The position numbers and the translations under genes are program-made. From Hymenobacter sp. UV11 (GTDB lineage: Bacteria > Bacteroidota > Bacteroidia > Cytophagales > Hymenobacteraceae), in contig NZ_SRII01000023.1 of the NCBI RefSeq assembly GCF_004684095.1, positions 1 to 33,192 of the forward strand: a stretch of DNA of 33,192 bases. The letters run 5' to 3'. This document shows, in pieces, positions 1 through 8,200 of this stretch. The notes under the pieces are model-generated. The model searched no databases. It was not told the origin of the DNA and worked only from the letters and a program-made list of their open reading frames with translations. Position 1 is the stretch's first letter; each line of letters opens with the position of its first letter.

Positions 1-102
1 GGCGGCGGCCAGCGTGGAGCGGCTTTCGCTAGCTAAACGCAGGGCTTCGGCGCGGAAGGCCGCATCATACCGCGGCCGTTTCGTGGGAGGGGCTTTTTCC
101 AT
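1..102 (-). CDS. IS3-family transposase OrfA, N-terminal part (partial)
   Basis: A 34-codon reading frame starts at ATG (complement of 100-102) and runs off the left edge without a stop. The translation begins MEKAPPTKRPRYDAAFRAEA and continues with an LRLASESRSTLAAA-like stretch, the typical start of the helix-turn-helix DNA-binding subunit of IS3-family transposases. OrfA binds the IS ends and is normally joined to OrfB by programmed frameshifting. The start lies 17 bp inside the terminal repeat. The matching OrfB end appears at the right edge of the window on the same strand. Confidence 0.8.
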   Translation of the reverse strand, partial: MEKAPPTKRPRYDAAFRAEALRLASESRSTLAAA

Positions 103-153
103 GGAGTTGGGAATTTAGCACCCAATTCTCTCCTGATTCACCCGACCACCTCA
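1..153 (-). mobile_element. IS3-family element, left part (orfA end), cut by the window edge
   Basis: This is the orfA-proximal end of an IS3-family insertion sequence. The terminal repeat is at 119-153; read inward on the minus strand it starts TGAGGTGGTC. The other terminal repeat, at 33096-33130 on the plus strand, starts with the same ten bases and matches at about 27 of 35 positions. The bases just outside are AAA at 154-156 and AAA at 33093-33095, which fits the 3-bp target duplication usual for this family. The two halves most likely belong to one copy whose middle, about 1 kb, lies outside the window. Confidence 0.8.
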
Positions 154-571
154 AAATGGCTTGGTACTGCTGGTCGTGGGTCAGCAGACTATCGGCGACC
201 CGTTCGCTGGCCGCAATTTCTGCCGCCGAATTAGTGGGGTACTTCCGCAAGTCTTCCCGCAATTCAAATCCCACCCCGTCGCGGTATTCGGCATACACCG
301 GGCATTGGACAGCCACGATAAAGTTGTCGTTATAGCGGTAACGCACGACTCTGCCGTGGATAGAAGCCATCCCGGCTCGGCCTGACAAGAGTTCTTTGGT
401 ATCTGGTCCTTCGTCACGGTAGAGGTAGCCGCCGCTTAGCTGCTCTGCCTCGTCGCTCATGTTGCATCCCCCCCATAGGACGGCTCCCACTAGAGCCGAG
501 ACAAGATGTGCGAACAAAAAGGGACGGTACGGGACAGCAGTATTCACGGCAGGGACGGGAGGCGGAGCCAT
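154..571 (-). pseudogene. Putative lipoprotein gene, 5' half, interrupted by the IS3 element
   Basis: The open frame runs from ATG at 571 to a stop at 65, but residues past about 139 are read from the IS terminal repeat, so the native part ends at 154. The N-terminus has a hydrophobic stretch (LVSALVGAVLWGGC) ending in a Cys, an imperfect lipobox, so the product may be an outer-membrane-type lipoprotein. The native sequence ends ...HDQQYQAI. Joined to the right-edge piece (33095 to 32953) after removing the IS and one AAA copy, it continues in frame with FAHKTNYWLIVHQPAKVYGP and ends ...LKAELE, giving about 187 residues. The pattern (DNFIVAVQ, then YWLI...VYGPL) loosely recalls DUF3997-type small lipoproteins; this is a recollection, not a search result. 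Function unknown. Confidence 0.65.
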
Positions 572-645
572 AGCGGCAAACCGGGGGTATAACGTGTATT
601 ATGATAAATACCCCCCTAACTCACTGTGCATTAAGTAGCTTATAA

Positions 646-688
646 TGGTATAAAGGCTGAGTGTTACGCGGAATACTATTTTATACCA
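646..688. terminator. Inverted repeat downstream of the partition genes
   Basis: TGGTATAAA at 646-654 and TTTATACCA at 680-688 form perfect 9-bp arms with a 25-nt spacer, just beyond the end of the minus-strand parA/RHH operon. It could end that operon, or be a protein-binding site such as a second partition site. There is no strong T-run, so the role is open. Confidence 0.35.
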
Positions 689-720
689 ATTTGATTTTTA
701 ATTAGTTACCTATCAGATAT

Positions 721-996
721 TCATTCATCTTCGGGAATAGGACGCAATAATTCTGGGTCTTGTCGATCAAAGAATTCTGTCAATGCACGCTCTAGAATTA
801 ATCGCTCGTTTCGACGGCTCCAGAACGATAATCGTTTTAACTGTTCCTTATGAGATGCTTTGATACGCTGCCCAAAAGCGACAAGCTTATCATCTGCATT
901 TGAAGGTGTTGAATGTGTGGCTGGGACAACAGGTTGTTGAGAAGCTGCTACCGATTGCATCATCATATCGGCCATGCTCTTCGTAGGCTTTTTCAT
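721..996 (-). CDS. Small ParB-like partition partner (ribbon-helix-helix type)
   Basis: A 91-aa protein encoded directly after parA; its ATG overlaps the parA stop in an ATGA (993-996), so the two are translationally coupled. The N-terminal ~40 residues are Ser/Gln/Pro rich and probably flexible. The C-terminal half (LVAFGQRIKASHKEQLKRLS then a helix-rich stretch with ERLILERALTEFF) looks like a ribbon-helix-helix DNA-binding fold, as in the small centromere-binding partners of type Ib ParA systems. By analogy it would bind a centromere near the operon, recruit ParA and repress its own promoter. The best binding-site candidates are the TAGCANTRCTAG repeats upstream of parA. The fold is judged by pattern only. 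Confidence 0.7.
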   Translation of the reverse strand: MKKPTKSMADMMMQSVAASQQPVVPATHSTPSNADDKLVAFGQRIKASHKEQLKRLSFWSRRNERLILERALTEFFDRQDPELLRPIPEDE

Positions 997-1802
997 AGGA
1001 GTTTTAAAATAGCTTGAGTAAGTAGCTGATAATCTTGTGCTGCCCGACTTGTAGCCTCGTAGGCTCGTACGCTCTGCTGAGTAGCCTGTGACATAGGTAC
1101 AGCCATGTCCTTACGGATATGAGGTAATAGTGCTTCCTCCCCGTATATGCGACGAGTAGCCTCGACTGTTCCATGATTGAGTGCTCCGCGCTGATTAGGA
1201 TGGTAAGTAGTAAAGAAGATACCACCTAGTACTAGTTCGGCATTAAGATTTTCACGCACTACGCCGGCTGCTCTTACCATATCATGTAAGCCATCGAAGG
1301 CTAGCTGCTCAGCTTGACATGGGATAACATATACATCAGCAGCAGTTAGCGCTAAACTAGTTAGGTCACCTAAGGATGGTGGGCAATCGATTACCACATA
1401 ATCATACGCATTGAGCTTAGGCAGCAATTTGCGTAACAATCCATGATACCCTGGAATGCGTTGTAACCGTGATTCCTGACTCAGCAGTTGAATTGAGGCT
1501 GGTATTAAGTGTAGGCCCAGTTCCTTAGTCTCGACAATTATATCTTCTAGCGCTTCATCTCCTAGCAGCACAGAGAGCAAGGTATTACCTCGATAGCTTC
1601 GCTGGTATAGTACGGCCGTTAAATTACCTGCCTGCGGGTCAAGATCTAGCGCAAGTACATGCCGCCCTTGATAAGCAAGCTCTCCAGCGATGGCTGCTGC
1701 TGAAGCTGTTTTTCCTACCCCTCCCTTGTTATTAGCGACAGCAATAACTTTAGGCAGAGTGGCTTTTCTACTTTTTGCGGATGTCGATAGTGGGGACTTC
1801 AT
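993..1802 (-). CDS. parA: ParA-family plasmid partition ATPase
   Basis: A 269-aa ATPase of the deviant Walker type that moves plasmid copies apart by ATP-dependent DNA binding. The Walker A motif NNKGGVGKT starts about residue 23; LALDLDPQAG follows as Walker A', and DYVVIDCPPSLG is Walker B. The C-terminal part has the usual PCQAEQLAFDGL and LGGIFFTTYHPN segments. The frame is open upstream to 1877, but the start at 1802 (MKSPLSTS) is preferred: it gives a normal short N-terminus for a type Ib ParA and leaves the inverted repeats at 1814-1958 in non-coding DNA where an operator or centromere would be expected. The downstream RHH gene overlaps by 4 bp. The rep gene lies upstream on the same strand. 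Confidence 0.92.
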   Translation of the reverse strand: MKSPLSTSAKSRKATLPKVIAVANNKGGVGKTASAAAIAGELAYQGRHVLALDLDPQAGNLTAVLYQRSYRGNTLLSVLLGDEALEDIIVETKELGLHLIPASIQLLSQESRLQRIPGYHGLLRKLLPKLNAYDYVVIDCPPSLGDLTSLALTAADVYVIPCQAEQLAFDGLHDMVRAAGVVRENLNAELVLGGIFFTTYHPNQRGALNHGTVEATRRIYGEEALLPHIRKDMAVPMSQATQQSVRAYEATSRAAQDYQLLTQAILKLL

Positions 1803-1813
1803 AACAGTAGTGC

Positions 1814-1942
1814 TAGCAGTACTAGCGCTGCAAGTTATGTCATAACTTCTGTAATGACCCGCCTCGCAAACAGTCATAGAAGTCTTAGAAACGTTAGCAT
1901 TACTAGGAAAGTCAGAAGCGCTATTATTTCTAGCAATGCTAG
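1814..1942. promoter_or_regulatory. Three TAGCANTRCTAG repeats: candidate partition site/operator
   Basis: The 12-mers TAGCAGTACTAG (1814-1825), TAGCATTACTAG (1895-1906) and TAGCAATGCTAG (1931-1942) share the consensus TAGCANTRCTAG and lie between rep and parA. An extra dyad, AAGTTATG-T-CATAACTT, is at 1832-1848. Repeated short dyads before a ParA/RHH operon are typical of centromere sites and of autoregulatory operators bound by the RHH partner. The assignment is by position and repetition only. Confidence 0.5.
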
Positions 1943-1958
1943 AAATAATAGCGCTTCT
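1914..1958. repeat. 45-bp near-perfect palindrome between rep and parA
   Basis: Perfect 21-bp arms, beginning AGAAGCGCTATTATTTC at 1914, are separated by AAT (1935-1937). It starts 23 bp beyond the rep stop and includes the third TAGCANTRCTAG copy at its centre. It could act as the rep transcription terminator or form part of the centromere. Arms this long are more than a terminator needs, and no T-run follows. Confidence 0.6.
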
Positions 1959-1980
1959 ATAAGATTGGTTGCCAACGGCT

Positions 1981-3150
1981 CTAATTTCCTACTTCTTGTA
2001 ACTGCTTCTCTAATTCGGCAATTTTTGCTGTCACCTGTGCTACCAGCGTTGGCCGAGTCTCGTCTGTATATAGCAGGGAAGTCTGGAAAAACTGTAGACT
2101 ATTGCGCGCATCAGTTAGTTCGTCAGTAAGTTTTTTACGCTGTTTAGCGAGGACCGCACTTGACTTGACGCTCGCTACGGGAGCAGGTGTTCCCTGCGTC
2201 TTCCGGTAATCAACCAGTAGATACCCGTCGGTCAAGGCTCGAAATACAGCACCAGCTGGACGCTTTATTTTACCCAAGCGGGTTTGTTCTTTTACTATGG
2301 CTAATACATAACGTATGTAGCCTTCATCATAGTCTCCTGCAGCTAACCGAGCTTGGATTCCTGTCAGGCTACTCGGTGATACTCCTACTGCTAATAGAGC
2401 CGTTTCCCACTCAGTTTTAGGAGTGGCAAGTAACGTTGACGAAGCACTAGCTGCGCCTATAGGCTCAAAAAAGAACTCTATATGAGTTACTGTTCTTCCC
2501 TTACTGACAGTAGAATACGTGAAAGGCAGGTCAGTTTGCGCCAATTCCTCCCTAGCACGCTCTAGTACCCGAATGCGAAAATTATTGAAACGGTCGTATC
2601 CCTCACTTAAGCCGAGGATAGCCTTCAGTTCATCCAGGGCAATAACGCGCTTACCAAAGCTGCCATACTCACGTAGCAGCCAATAGATGCGATAGGAGGG
2701 ACCGCCCTTAAGCTTGATTAATTCTGTAAGTTGAGCTTTGGTAAAGTTGTCGCGCAACTCTAGTAAGTAATCGTGTAATTCGTCATTGAACCGCAGCACT
2801 ATCAAGCCTTCACCTTCTAGGTAATCGGCTCGTGCTAGCAGTGGCATGGCTGAATACTTACGTTGCTTCAGACGCTTTCCCCCAGCACCTAGTGTTTCAA
2901 TCGTTATCAGTCGACTGGCAAACTTTTCTAATACTTTGCGCACATGCCCGTAGTTCTGGCTAGCTCCTTGATCTAAAAGTTCACGCACACTCAATTCGCA
3001 CTTAGCGAAAGTGGTATCATCGCGCTTTATATGCGACAACATAGCCAGAAACATCCGCGCTTCAGTAGTGCTCAGGTCGAACCGAGCATTGACTAATGCA
3101 TTGTGCTGCACCACCAATGGGTGAGCAGTCATAGGATTGGCATCAGGCAT
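1981..3150 (-). CDS. Plasmid replication initiator, Rep_3 (RepB/RepA) family
   Basis: A 389-aa initiator that binds the iterons upstream of its own gene and opens the origin. The N-terminal half fits the Rep_3 double winged-helix layout: VVQHNALVNARFDLSTTEAR (about residues 14-33), then FAKCELSVRELLD, then FNDELHDYLLELRDNFTKAQ and YRIYWLLREYG, and later an LGLSEGYDRFNNFRIRVLER segment that corresponds to the second winged helix. The last ~130 residues are less conserved, with a Lys/Gln-rich possible coiled coil near the C-terminus. A second ATG six codons in (3132) is an alternative start. Iterons begin about 80 bp upstream of the start, the normal arrangement in Bacteroidota plasmids. ParA and its partner follow on the same strand. 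Confidence 0.92.
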   Translation of the reverse strand: MPDANPMTAHPLVVQHNALVNARFDLSTTEARMFLAMLSHIKRDDTTFAKCELSVRELLDQGASQNYGHVRKVLEKFASRLITIETLGAGGKRLKQRKYSAMPLLARADYLEGEGLIVLRFNDELHDYLLELRDNFTKAQLTELIKLKGGPSYRIYWLLREYGSFGKRVIALDELKAILGLSEGYDRFNNFRIRVLERAREELAQTDLPFTYSTVSKGRTVTHIEFFFEPIGAASASSTLLATPKTEWETALLAVGVSPSSLTGIQARLAAGDYDEGYIRYVLAIVKEQTRLGKIKRPAGAVFRALTDGYLLVDYRKTQGTPAPVASVKSSAVLAKQRKKLTDELTDARNSLQFFQTSLLYTDETRPTLVAQVTAKIAELEKQLQEVGN

Positions 3151-3194
3151 ACAAGGGGCCGCATGGAGTAGAAGCCAAAGATAAGAGCATTTTT

Positions 3195-3674
3195 CACTAT
3201 CGACTACATTTTTTAAAATATGAGTCGATACACCCCAAAAGTGTAGTCGATAAAAGGCGTTTTAACCCCAAAAGTGTAGTCGATACACCCCAAAAGTGTA
3301 GTCGATACACCCCAAAAGTGTAGTCGATACACCCCAAAAGTGTAGTCGATACACCCCGTATAGTATTATCTGACAGATAGTTATGGCACCTGTAAACTAC
3401 TATAATCTTTATAAAAGTAAACTACTAGTTTGAGCAGTTTTTTAGGCTTTTAAAGTATGTCGAAGCGAGAGGTTCAAACACAAGTAGTTTACATATGGCC
3501 CAAATTCATACTGTTATTGGCGAGTTATGATAAATATGGCTCTGGAAGTTGGAAACGCCATATTTGCCATTTTAATCAACTACATTTTTGGTGTGCATCG
3601 ACTACACTTTTGGTGCTTAGATAACCTAATTCTTTAAAGTATGACGCACCTATTGACTACAAAATTGGTGTCCA
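3195..3674. other. Plasmid replication origin region (oriV)
   Basis: The stretch between rep and the next gene holds the iteron array (3233-3357), an AT-rich segment around 3358-3440, and further short repeats. GTAAACTACT occurs at 3392-3401 and 3417-3426, with its inverse AGTAGTTTAC at 3483-3492. A 9-bp inverted pair AAATATGGC/GCCATATTT lies at 3532-3540 and 3557-3565. Iteron-like sequences in the opposite orientation recur at about 3195-3210, 3575-3593, 3597-3615 and 3651-3670. Rep-gene adjacency plus iterons makes this the likely origin. Confidence 0.8.
3233..3357. repeat. 22-bp iteron array bound by the Rep protein
   Basis: The unit CCCCAAAAGTGTAGTCGATA plus two bases repeats. Copies start at 3233, 3266, 3288, 3310 and 3332, and a truncated copy starts at 3354. 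From 3266 onward the spacing is exactly 22 bp, i.e. two helical turns, so Rep monomers would align on one DNA face. The first copy is offset by 11 bp, half a unit. No unique spacers separate the copies, so this is not a CRISPR array. Confidence 0.92.
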
Positions 3675-4546
3675 TTATAGGAGCGTTTTTTGGAGGGCTC
3701 GCGACTTTGCTGCGTTCTGGAGAAGGGTATGAACTGTTAAAAGTAAACGGCGGGAAAGGCACTGTTCAAGGAGACGTATTTTCGGCGAATAGTCTACTCC
3801 GTTCTGCGATGTCCGCCCTATCTCCTTCGCCCCATATTGTGCTGCAGCAGGCGGTCGATCGCTTGTACGTGACGTTCGGGGCTTACCCGCTCACATCACT
3901 GGACGGTTGTCCTTGCTGCGTATCAGTGGCGGACAAAGGGCAGGTAACGCACCGGGCCTTGCGCGAACTGACCGAACAGGATTTGGGCCGGTACGCTGGC
4001 AAGGCGATGACCACGTGGGGCACGGTTGAGGACTTCAAACACTTTTTACCCCGCCTCTTTGAGCTTACGGCGGCCTTTCGAGCCCCGTACGAGGAATATA
4101 TTGTCTTTAGCAAATTAGACTATGGCCATTGGCGCACGTGGCCGCCGCTGGAAATCGAGGCCATCGAGCAGTATTTGCTTGCTTTGTGGGACGTCGTATT
4201 GATCAGCGAGGCCTGGCAGTTTCGAGATTACTTCACCGCCTTGGCCGGCATCTACCCCCACTTTGACGAGTTGCTTCAGCACTGGGAAGCCGCCACGGCC
4301 CCCGAGGTTTGGGCCTTACTAGGCGAAGAGGTCTATTATCATAGCGAGTCTATTTTTCGGGATAAGTACTTCCACGGCCCCTTTTTAATGTCGCCCCAGC
4401 TTAGTCAGCGCTTCCGCACCTGGGTGACGTCGCAGCCTGTGCGGGATAAATTGTTGACGGCCTTCAGCCAGTGCGCTGAGGAAGCGGCTGAGAAACTGGG
4501 GCTTGCCTATGACCTGATTGACTGCGAAATCAAATACAAGCGGTAA
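3641..4546 (+). CDS. Conserved hypothetical protein with a GCPCC motif
   Basis: A 301-aa protein of unknown function. From about residue 57 it resembles a family found in several bacterial phyla whose hallmark is a Cys cluster (LDGCPCC, about residues 88-94) followed by LRELTEQDLGRYAGKAMTTW and FLPRLFEL segments; the Cys pair may bind metal. The first 56 residues do not look like that family and cover an iteron-like sequence at 3651-3670, so the true start may be the ATG at 3809. It reads away from the origin, with no close partner gene, and ends before a repeat-rich gap. High Trp and Tyr content and no membrane segment suggest a soluble protein. Confidence 0.7.
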   Translation: MTHLLTTKLVSIIGAFFGGLATLLRSGEGYELLKVNGGKGTVQGDVFSANSLLRSAMSALSPSPHIVLQQAVDRLYVTFGAYPLTSLDGCPCCVSVADKGQVTHRALRELTEQDLGRYAGKAMTTWGTVEDFKHFLPRLFELTAAFRAPYEEYIVFSKLDYGHWRTWPPLEIEAIEQYLLALWDVVLISEAWQFRDYFTALAGIYPHFDELLQHWEAATAPEVWALLGEEVYYHSESIFRDKYFHGPFLMSPQLSQRFRTWVTSQPVRDKLLTAFSQCAEEAAEKLGLAYDLIDCEIKYKR

Positions 4547-4635
4547 GCTCTAGTAGAAGGTGATTTCGCTTGGCGCACTAGCTAGAATGGATGCTGCAAA
4601 CAATGCATTGCTGGCTACAGAGCAGCTTAGGAAGT

Positions 4636-4750
4636 GGCTCAGAAAGTGCCTTCCCAACGAGTTGGCTCAGAAAGTCAAGCGCAAGCGCATTTCTAGCTCG
4701 CCTTGGGGGCTCAGCAAGGCGAAAAACGATGCGTCAGAAAGGCGCCCCTT
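4636..4750 (+). repeat. 115-bp multi-unit repeat, copy A (inverted partner at 28531-28644)
   Basis: The block contains GGCTCAGAAAGT at 4636-4647 and 4664-4675, GGCTCAGCAAGG at 4708-4719 and GCGTCAGAAAGG at 4731-4742, with a reversed related unit near 4686-4702. The whole block aligns at roughly 70 percent with the complement of 28531-28644, keeping the order and spacing of the units. Several short direct units at one end are typical of transposase-binding ends in elements with complex termini; no transposase is attached here. Confidence 0.65.
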
Positions 4751-4991
4751 GTTGGACCATACCACCCAGTATAAATAGCAGGTAGTACTATTAATAGTAG
4801 GCAGCAATGATTAAGTTCATTGGTATTAGTAGACTGCAAGAATTCTGCTTATACTTGCATCACTATTTGCTGTTCGTGGCATTTAGCCCTGCCAGCACCT
4901 TGCCTTCTACCGCTCGCGCCTTTGGGTATGGTTATGGGATTTATAATCGAGGTTACTCCTTCCTGGAGCAATTACCACCTGGGGCAATTGT

Positions 4992-5085
4992 GTCATTACG
5001 AGCGCAACGCAATAGAGCGCGGCAATCGTCCCAGAACGTTACCCGAACGATTCGTGCTGGGGCGATTGCTTCACGTTGTTCGCAA
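4992..5085. repeat. Palindromic intergenic element (REP-like)
   Basis: GCAATCGTCCCAG (5022-5034) pairs with CTGGGGCGATTGC (5057-5069) at 12 of 13 positions. Outside these, TTACGAGCGCAACG and the reversed CGTTGTTCGCAA form a second, weaker pair. The composition (cattgcgag...caatcg...) is like dispersed palindromic elements seen in many genomes. It probably folds in RNA or DNA and does not encode protein. Confidence 0.5.
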
Positions 5086-5214
5086 GGGCAAACGTTGTGC
5101 GTAAGTCCTATAGCTATCTACTACGACTAAACATCTGCCTGTTAGCTCCCACTTTTTGTCTACGCGAAGGCACGAGCTGCTTGTAACATCTCTTCTTTTC
5201 ACTTAGTCTTCCGC

Positions 5215-8200
5215 ATGCTTCGATTCGCTATTCGACTTCGTCAAATCTGGCGTAGCAATCTGTTGCTAGGCCTGCTAATCAATTGCTACTCCCTTGCGCT
5301 GGCCCAATCTTCACCATCCTTCCCGCTGGTGCTGGCCAACCGGAACTTACTCCCGCTATCACCAGAGGCCGCTAGCCTCGGCCGCTATGGTGATACCCCA
5401 GTGAGTCTGTACACGGGAGTACCTGCTATCGAAATCCCCCTCTATACCCTGCGAACCAGTAATGTGGAAGTGCCCGTCAAGTTGCAATACCATGGCGGCG
5501 GCGTCCGTCTGGATCAAAAGGCGACCTGGGTTGGCCTCGGCTGGTCACTGTCGACAGGCGGGGTCGTTACGCACGTATGCCGGGGTATTTTTGACGGGGC
5601 AAAGGACGGCTTCACCAACGGGGCACCTCGCCCGCCCGCCCAGATTCCAGATGAGTGTGGTATCGCCCGCACGCCGGGCTCCCCCAGCTACCACTACGTG
5701 CAGGAGATACTAGCGGGCCGCATGGACACGCAAGCCGACTTGTATTCGTTTAACTTTCTCTCGTATTCCGGCTCCTTCGTCCTTGACCAACAAGGTGTGC
5801 CACATCTGCTTACCCTACAACCACTACGTATTGAGGCGCTGGCGGGTAATGATGGCTGGCAGTTCACGACCCCGGATGGCACGGCTTACCGTTTCGCGAC
5901 CACGGAATTCTCCCAGCCGTTGATGCCAGGTGGGCCGCCCCTCGGGGCCTCCGCCTGGTATCTAACTTCCATTACTACCCGTTTTCAGGAGCGGGTAAGT
6001 TTTCAGTATGGTGACTACGAGTCCTCCTACGACTATCCGCCAAATTATCCGGGCCCAGCCTACGTGCAGCCGCTGCCAACTGCTACGACGGGCACCTGGT
6101 ATCATAGCTGCGGCAGCACCGATTTATACAGCGCCGAATGTAGCAGTGAGAATATCCACTTACCCTACTTCTCCGAGCGACCGGGAACCTATATCCGCGG
6201 GAAGTATCTGCGACGCGTCAGTAACGGGTCAACCCGACTGGACTTCTTCAGCTCCGCCGGCCGCGCTGATGGGGCCGGCCTGCGACAGCTGGATTCCGTG
6301 CACATCAAGTACGTGCCTGATAGTCTACGCTTCAAAAGCTTCCGCCTCACCTACGCCTATCCGGATGCGCGACTCGCGTTGCAGCAGGTGACGGAAACTG
6401 GTTATGCCCCCGCCAGCCGACTCACCATGCCACCTTATCAGTTCTTCTACAATACGACTGATTTTTTACAAGTTTCTAGCGTCGGCACGAGCGTGAGTAT
6501 CGCCCCAGGCAGCCCTTCAATTGACCGCTGGGGTTACTTCAACGGGCAGCCCAACAAGCTGCCTTTTCTCGCCTACAAAGACATCGCAGTAAATCTGCCT
6601 GGTGCCAATCGGGAGGTAAATACGCAATGCGTCACGTTTGGTCTACTTCGGCGCATTGTGTACCCCACTGGCGGGCAAACTGACTACGCATACGAAAGCA
6701 ACGATTTTCGCAACGTCAACTCAGAGGAGTTCTACCTAACTTTACCTACCCAGCAAGCAGCCGTCTGCGTAAGCAACCCGGACCCCGATAATAGTAACCT
6801 ACCAAATTGTGGGCAGTTACGGGCGGCAACGACGTTCCGCTTATCACATGCGCAACAAGTCACGTTTACTTGGGAAGTGAGTTCAGACAATACGGGAGCC
6901 CCCCTGACGGACCTGGACGTCGATGGTATACTAACGGATTCGCTGGGAACGTGCAGCACTTGTCCTTCCATTCATTTTGCTACGGATAGGCAGAATAAAC
7001 CCCTGCCCATCTCAGCTTACCTAGCGGCTGGTACGTACTCGTTGGCTATCGAGTTGACGACACCCCGTTTTGTACAGTTTGGTTTGAGCTTTAGCTACGA
7101 AAAACGCCAGGCCCTGGCCTTTCGAGGCAAATTAGGGGGCGGCACCCGTATCAAGCGCATCACGACTTATGACGGCGTGGACCATCAGCGCGACCAGGAA
7201 AAGGAGTACTACTACCATAACGAGGAGAATACGCAGTCTACTGGCCGACATTCGCACGATATGGCCTTCGCCTCATGGATAGATAAGTGGACGAAGACTC
7301 CAAGTGGTACATTTGGGCAGGATTGGGTACACGAACGCTTTTTACAGCGTTCCGCGCTGGATGTACTGGGGGCAGCCGGCACGACTGCCGCCGCCGATGT
7401 CGGCTACGATACGGTGACGGTTCTGCAACGTAGTCAGGGACAGGTGCTCAAGGAGCAGAGCGTTTTCGTGAACGACGCCCCGAACTTCGCCTCGCTAGGC
7501 GATAACACCAGCGTATACCCTGCCTACACGGCCCGATACAATTTCTTTGAGCAAAACGGCCGCCTGCTGCGCACCTTGCGCTGGCGGGTGCAAGAGGGTA
7601 GTAATCCGTGGCAGCGGACGGCTTGCCGCCTCGTGCAGCGCGTGGATAATACGTATGCCGATAGTGTGGTGTGCCGGGTCGACAACTTGCTGGTTGGCGG
7701 TGATTTTGGCGAAGCAGATTCCACGAACGCCTATCCCTGTCGGGCAATCAAGACTACGCAGTACACCACGCAATCCTTTTGGAGTCCGTTGGTGCAGCGC
7801 ACGGAACGAAACTACAGCCAGGTGGATACGACATCGCTAGCGACTACCACGCGTTGGCGCTACGGCAGCCTAGAGCATCAGCAGCCGGTTTGGGAAGCGC
7901 GCATGACGGGGGCGGGAGTCTACACCCGTCAGCGCTTCAAATATGCCGGCGATTACGCCTCTACCGTTCCAGCAGCCGCGCTGCTGCTGCAGCAGCAGTT
8001 GTTAACCGTGCCGTTAGAAACGCAGCAGTGGCAGCAACCCGCGGCGGGGCAGCCGAGCCAGTGGACGGGGGGAAGTCTGATGGCATACGCGGCCACTAGC
8101 AGTGGGGGCCTGGCCCCCACGCGCGCTTGGCAGGCCGAGCTACCTGCGCCTCGCTTGCTCGTCATGGAGCCACAAAACAGCAGTGGCGCGTTCCTTGCGC

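Larger units (their letters stand above)
4547..5214. other. Intergenic region with two repeat elements, no convincing gene
   Basis: The 668-bp gap holds the ~115-bp multi-unit repeat (4636-4750) and a palindromic element (4992-5085). The short open frames across it are made of these repeats and have no family resemblance. The last ~100 bp before 5215 probably carries the promoter for the two large RHS-type genes; no clear Bacteroidota promoter motif could be fixed by eye. Confidence 0.6.

Noticed and set aside
1803..1877. Longer ParA start at 1877
   Set aside because: The added 25 residues are unlike ParA N-termini and would cover the CTAG repeats and the AAGTTATG dyad; 1802 is preferred.
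3233..3357. Possible CRISPR array
   Set aside because: Units are contiguous 22-bp copies without unique spacers, next to a rep gene; they are iterons.
4560..4785. Two overlapping small plus-strand frames
   Set aside because: Both are mostly read from the GGCTCAGAAA repeat block, which also occurs inverted at 28.6 kb; no protein family seen.
4807..5130. Plus-strand frame of 107 codons
   Set aside because: Its second half is the palindromic intergenic element and the first half has no family resemblance.
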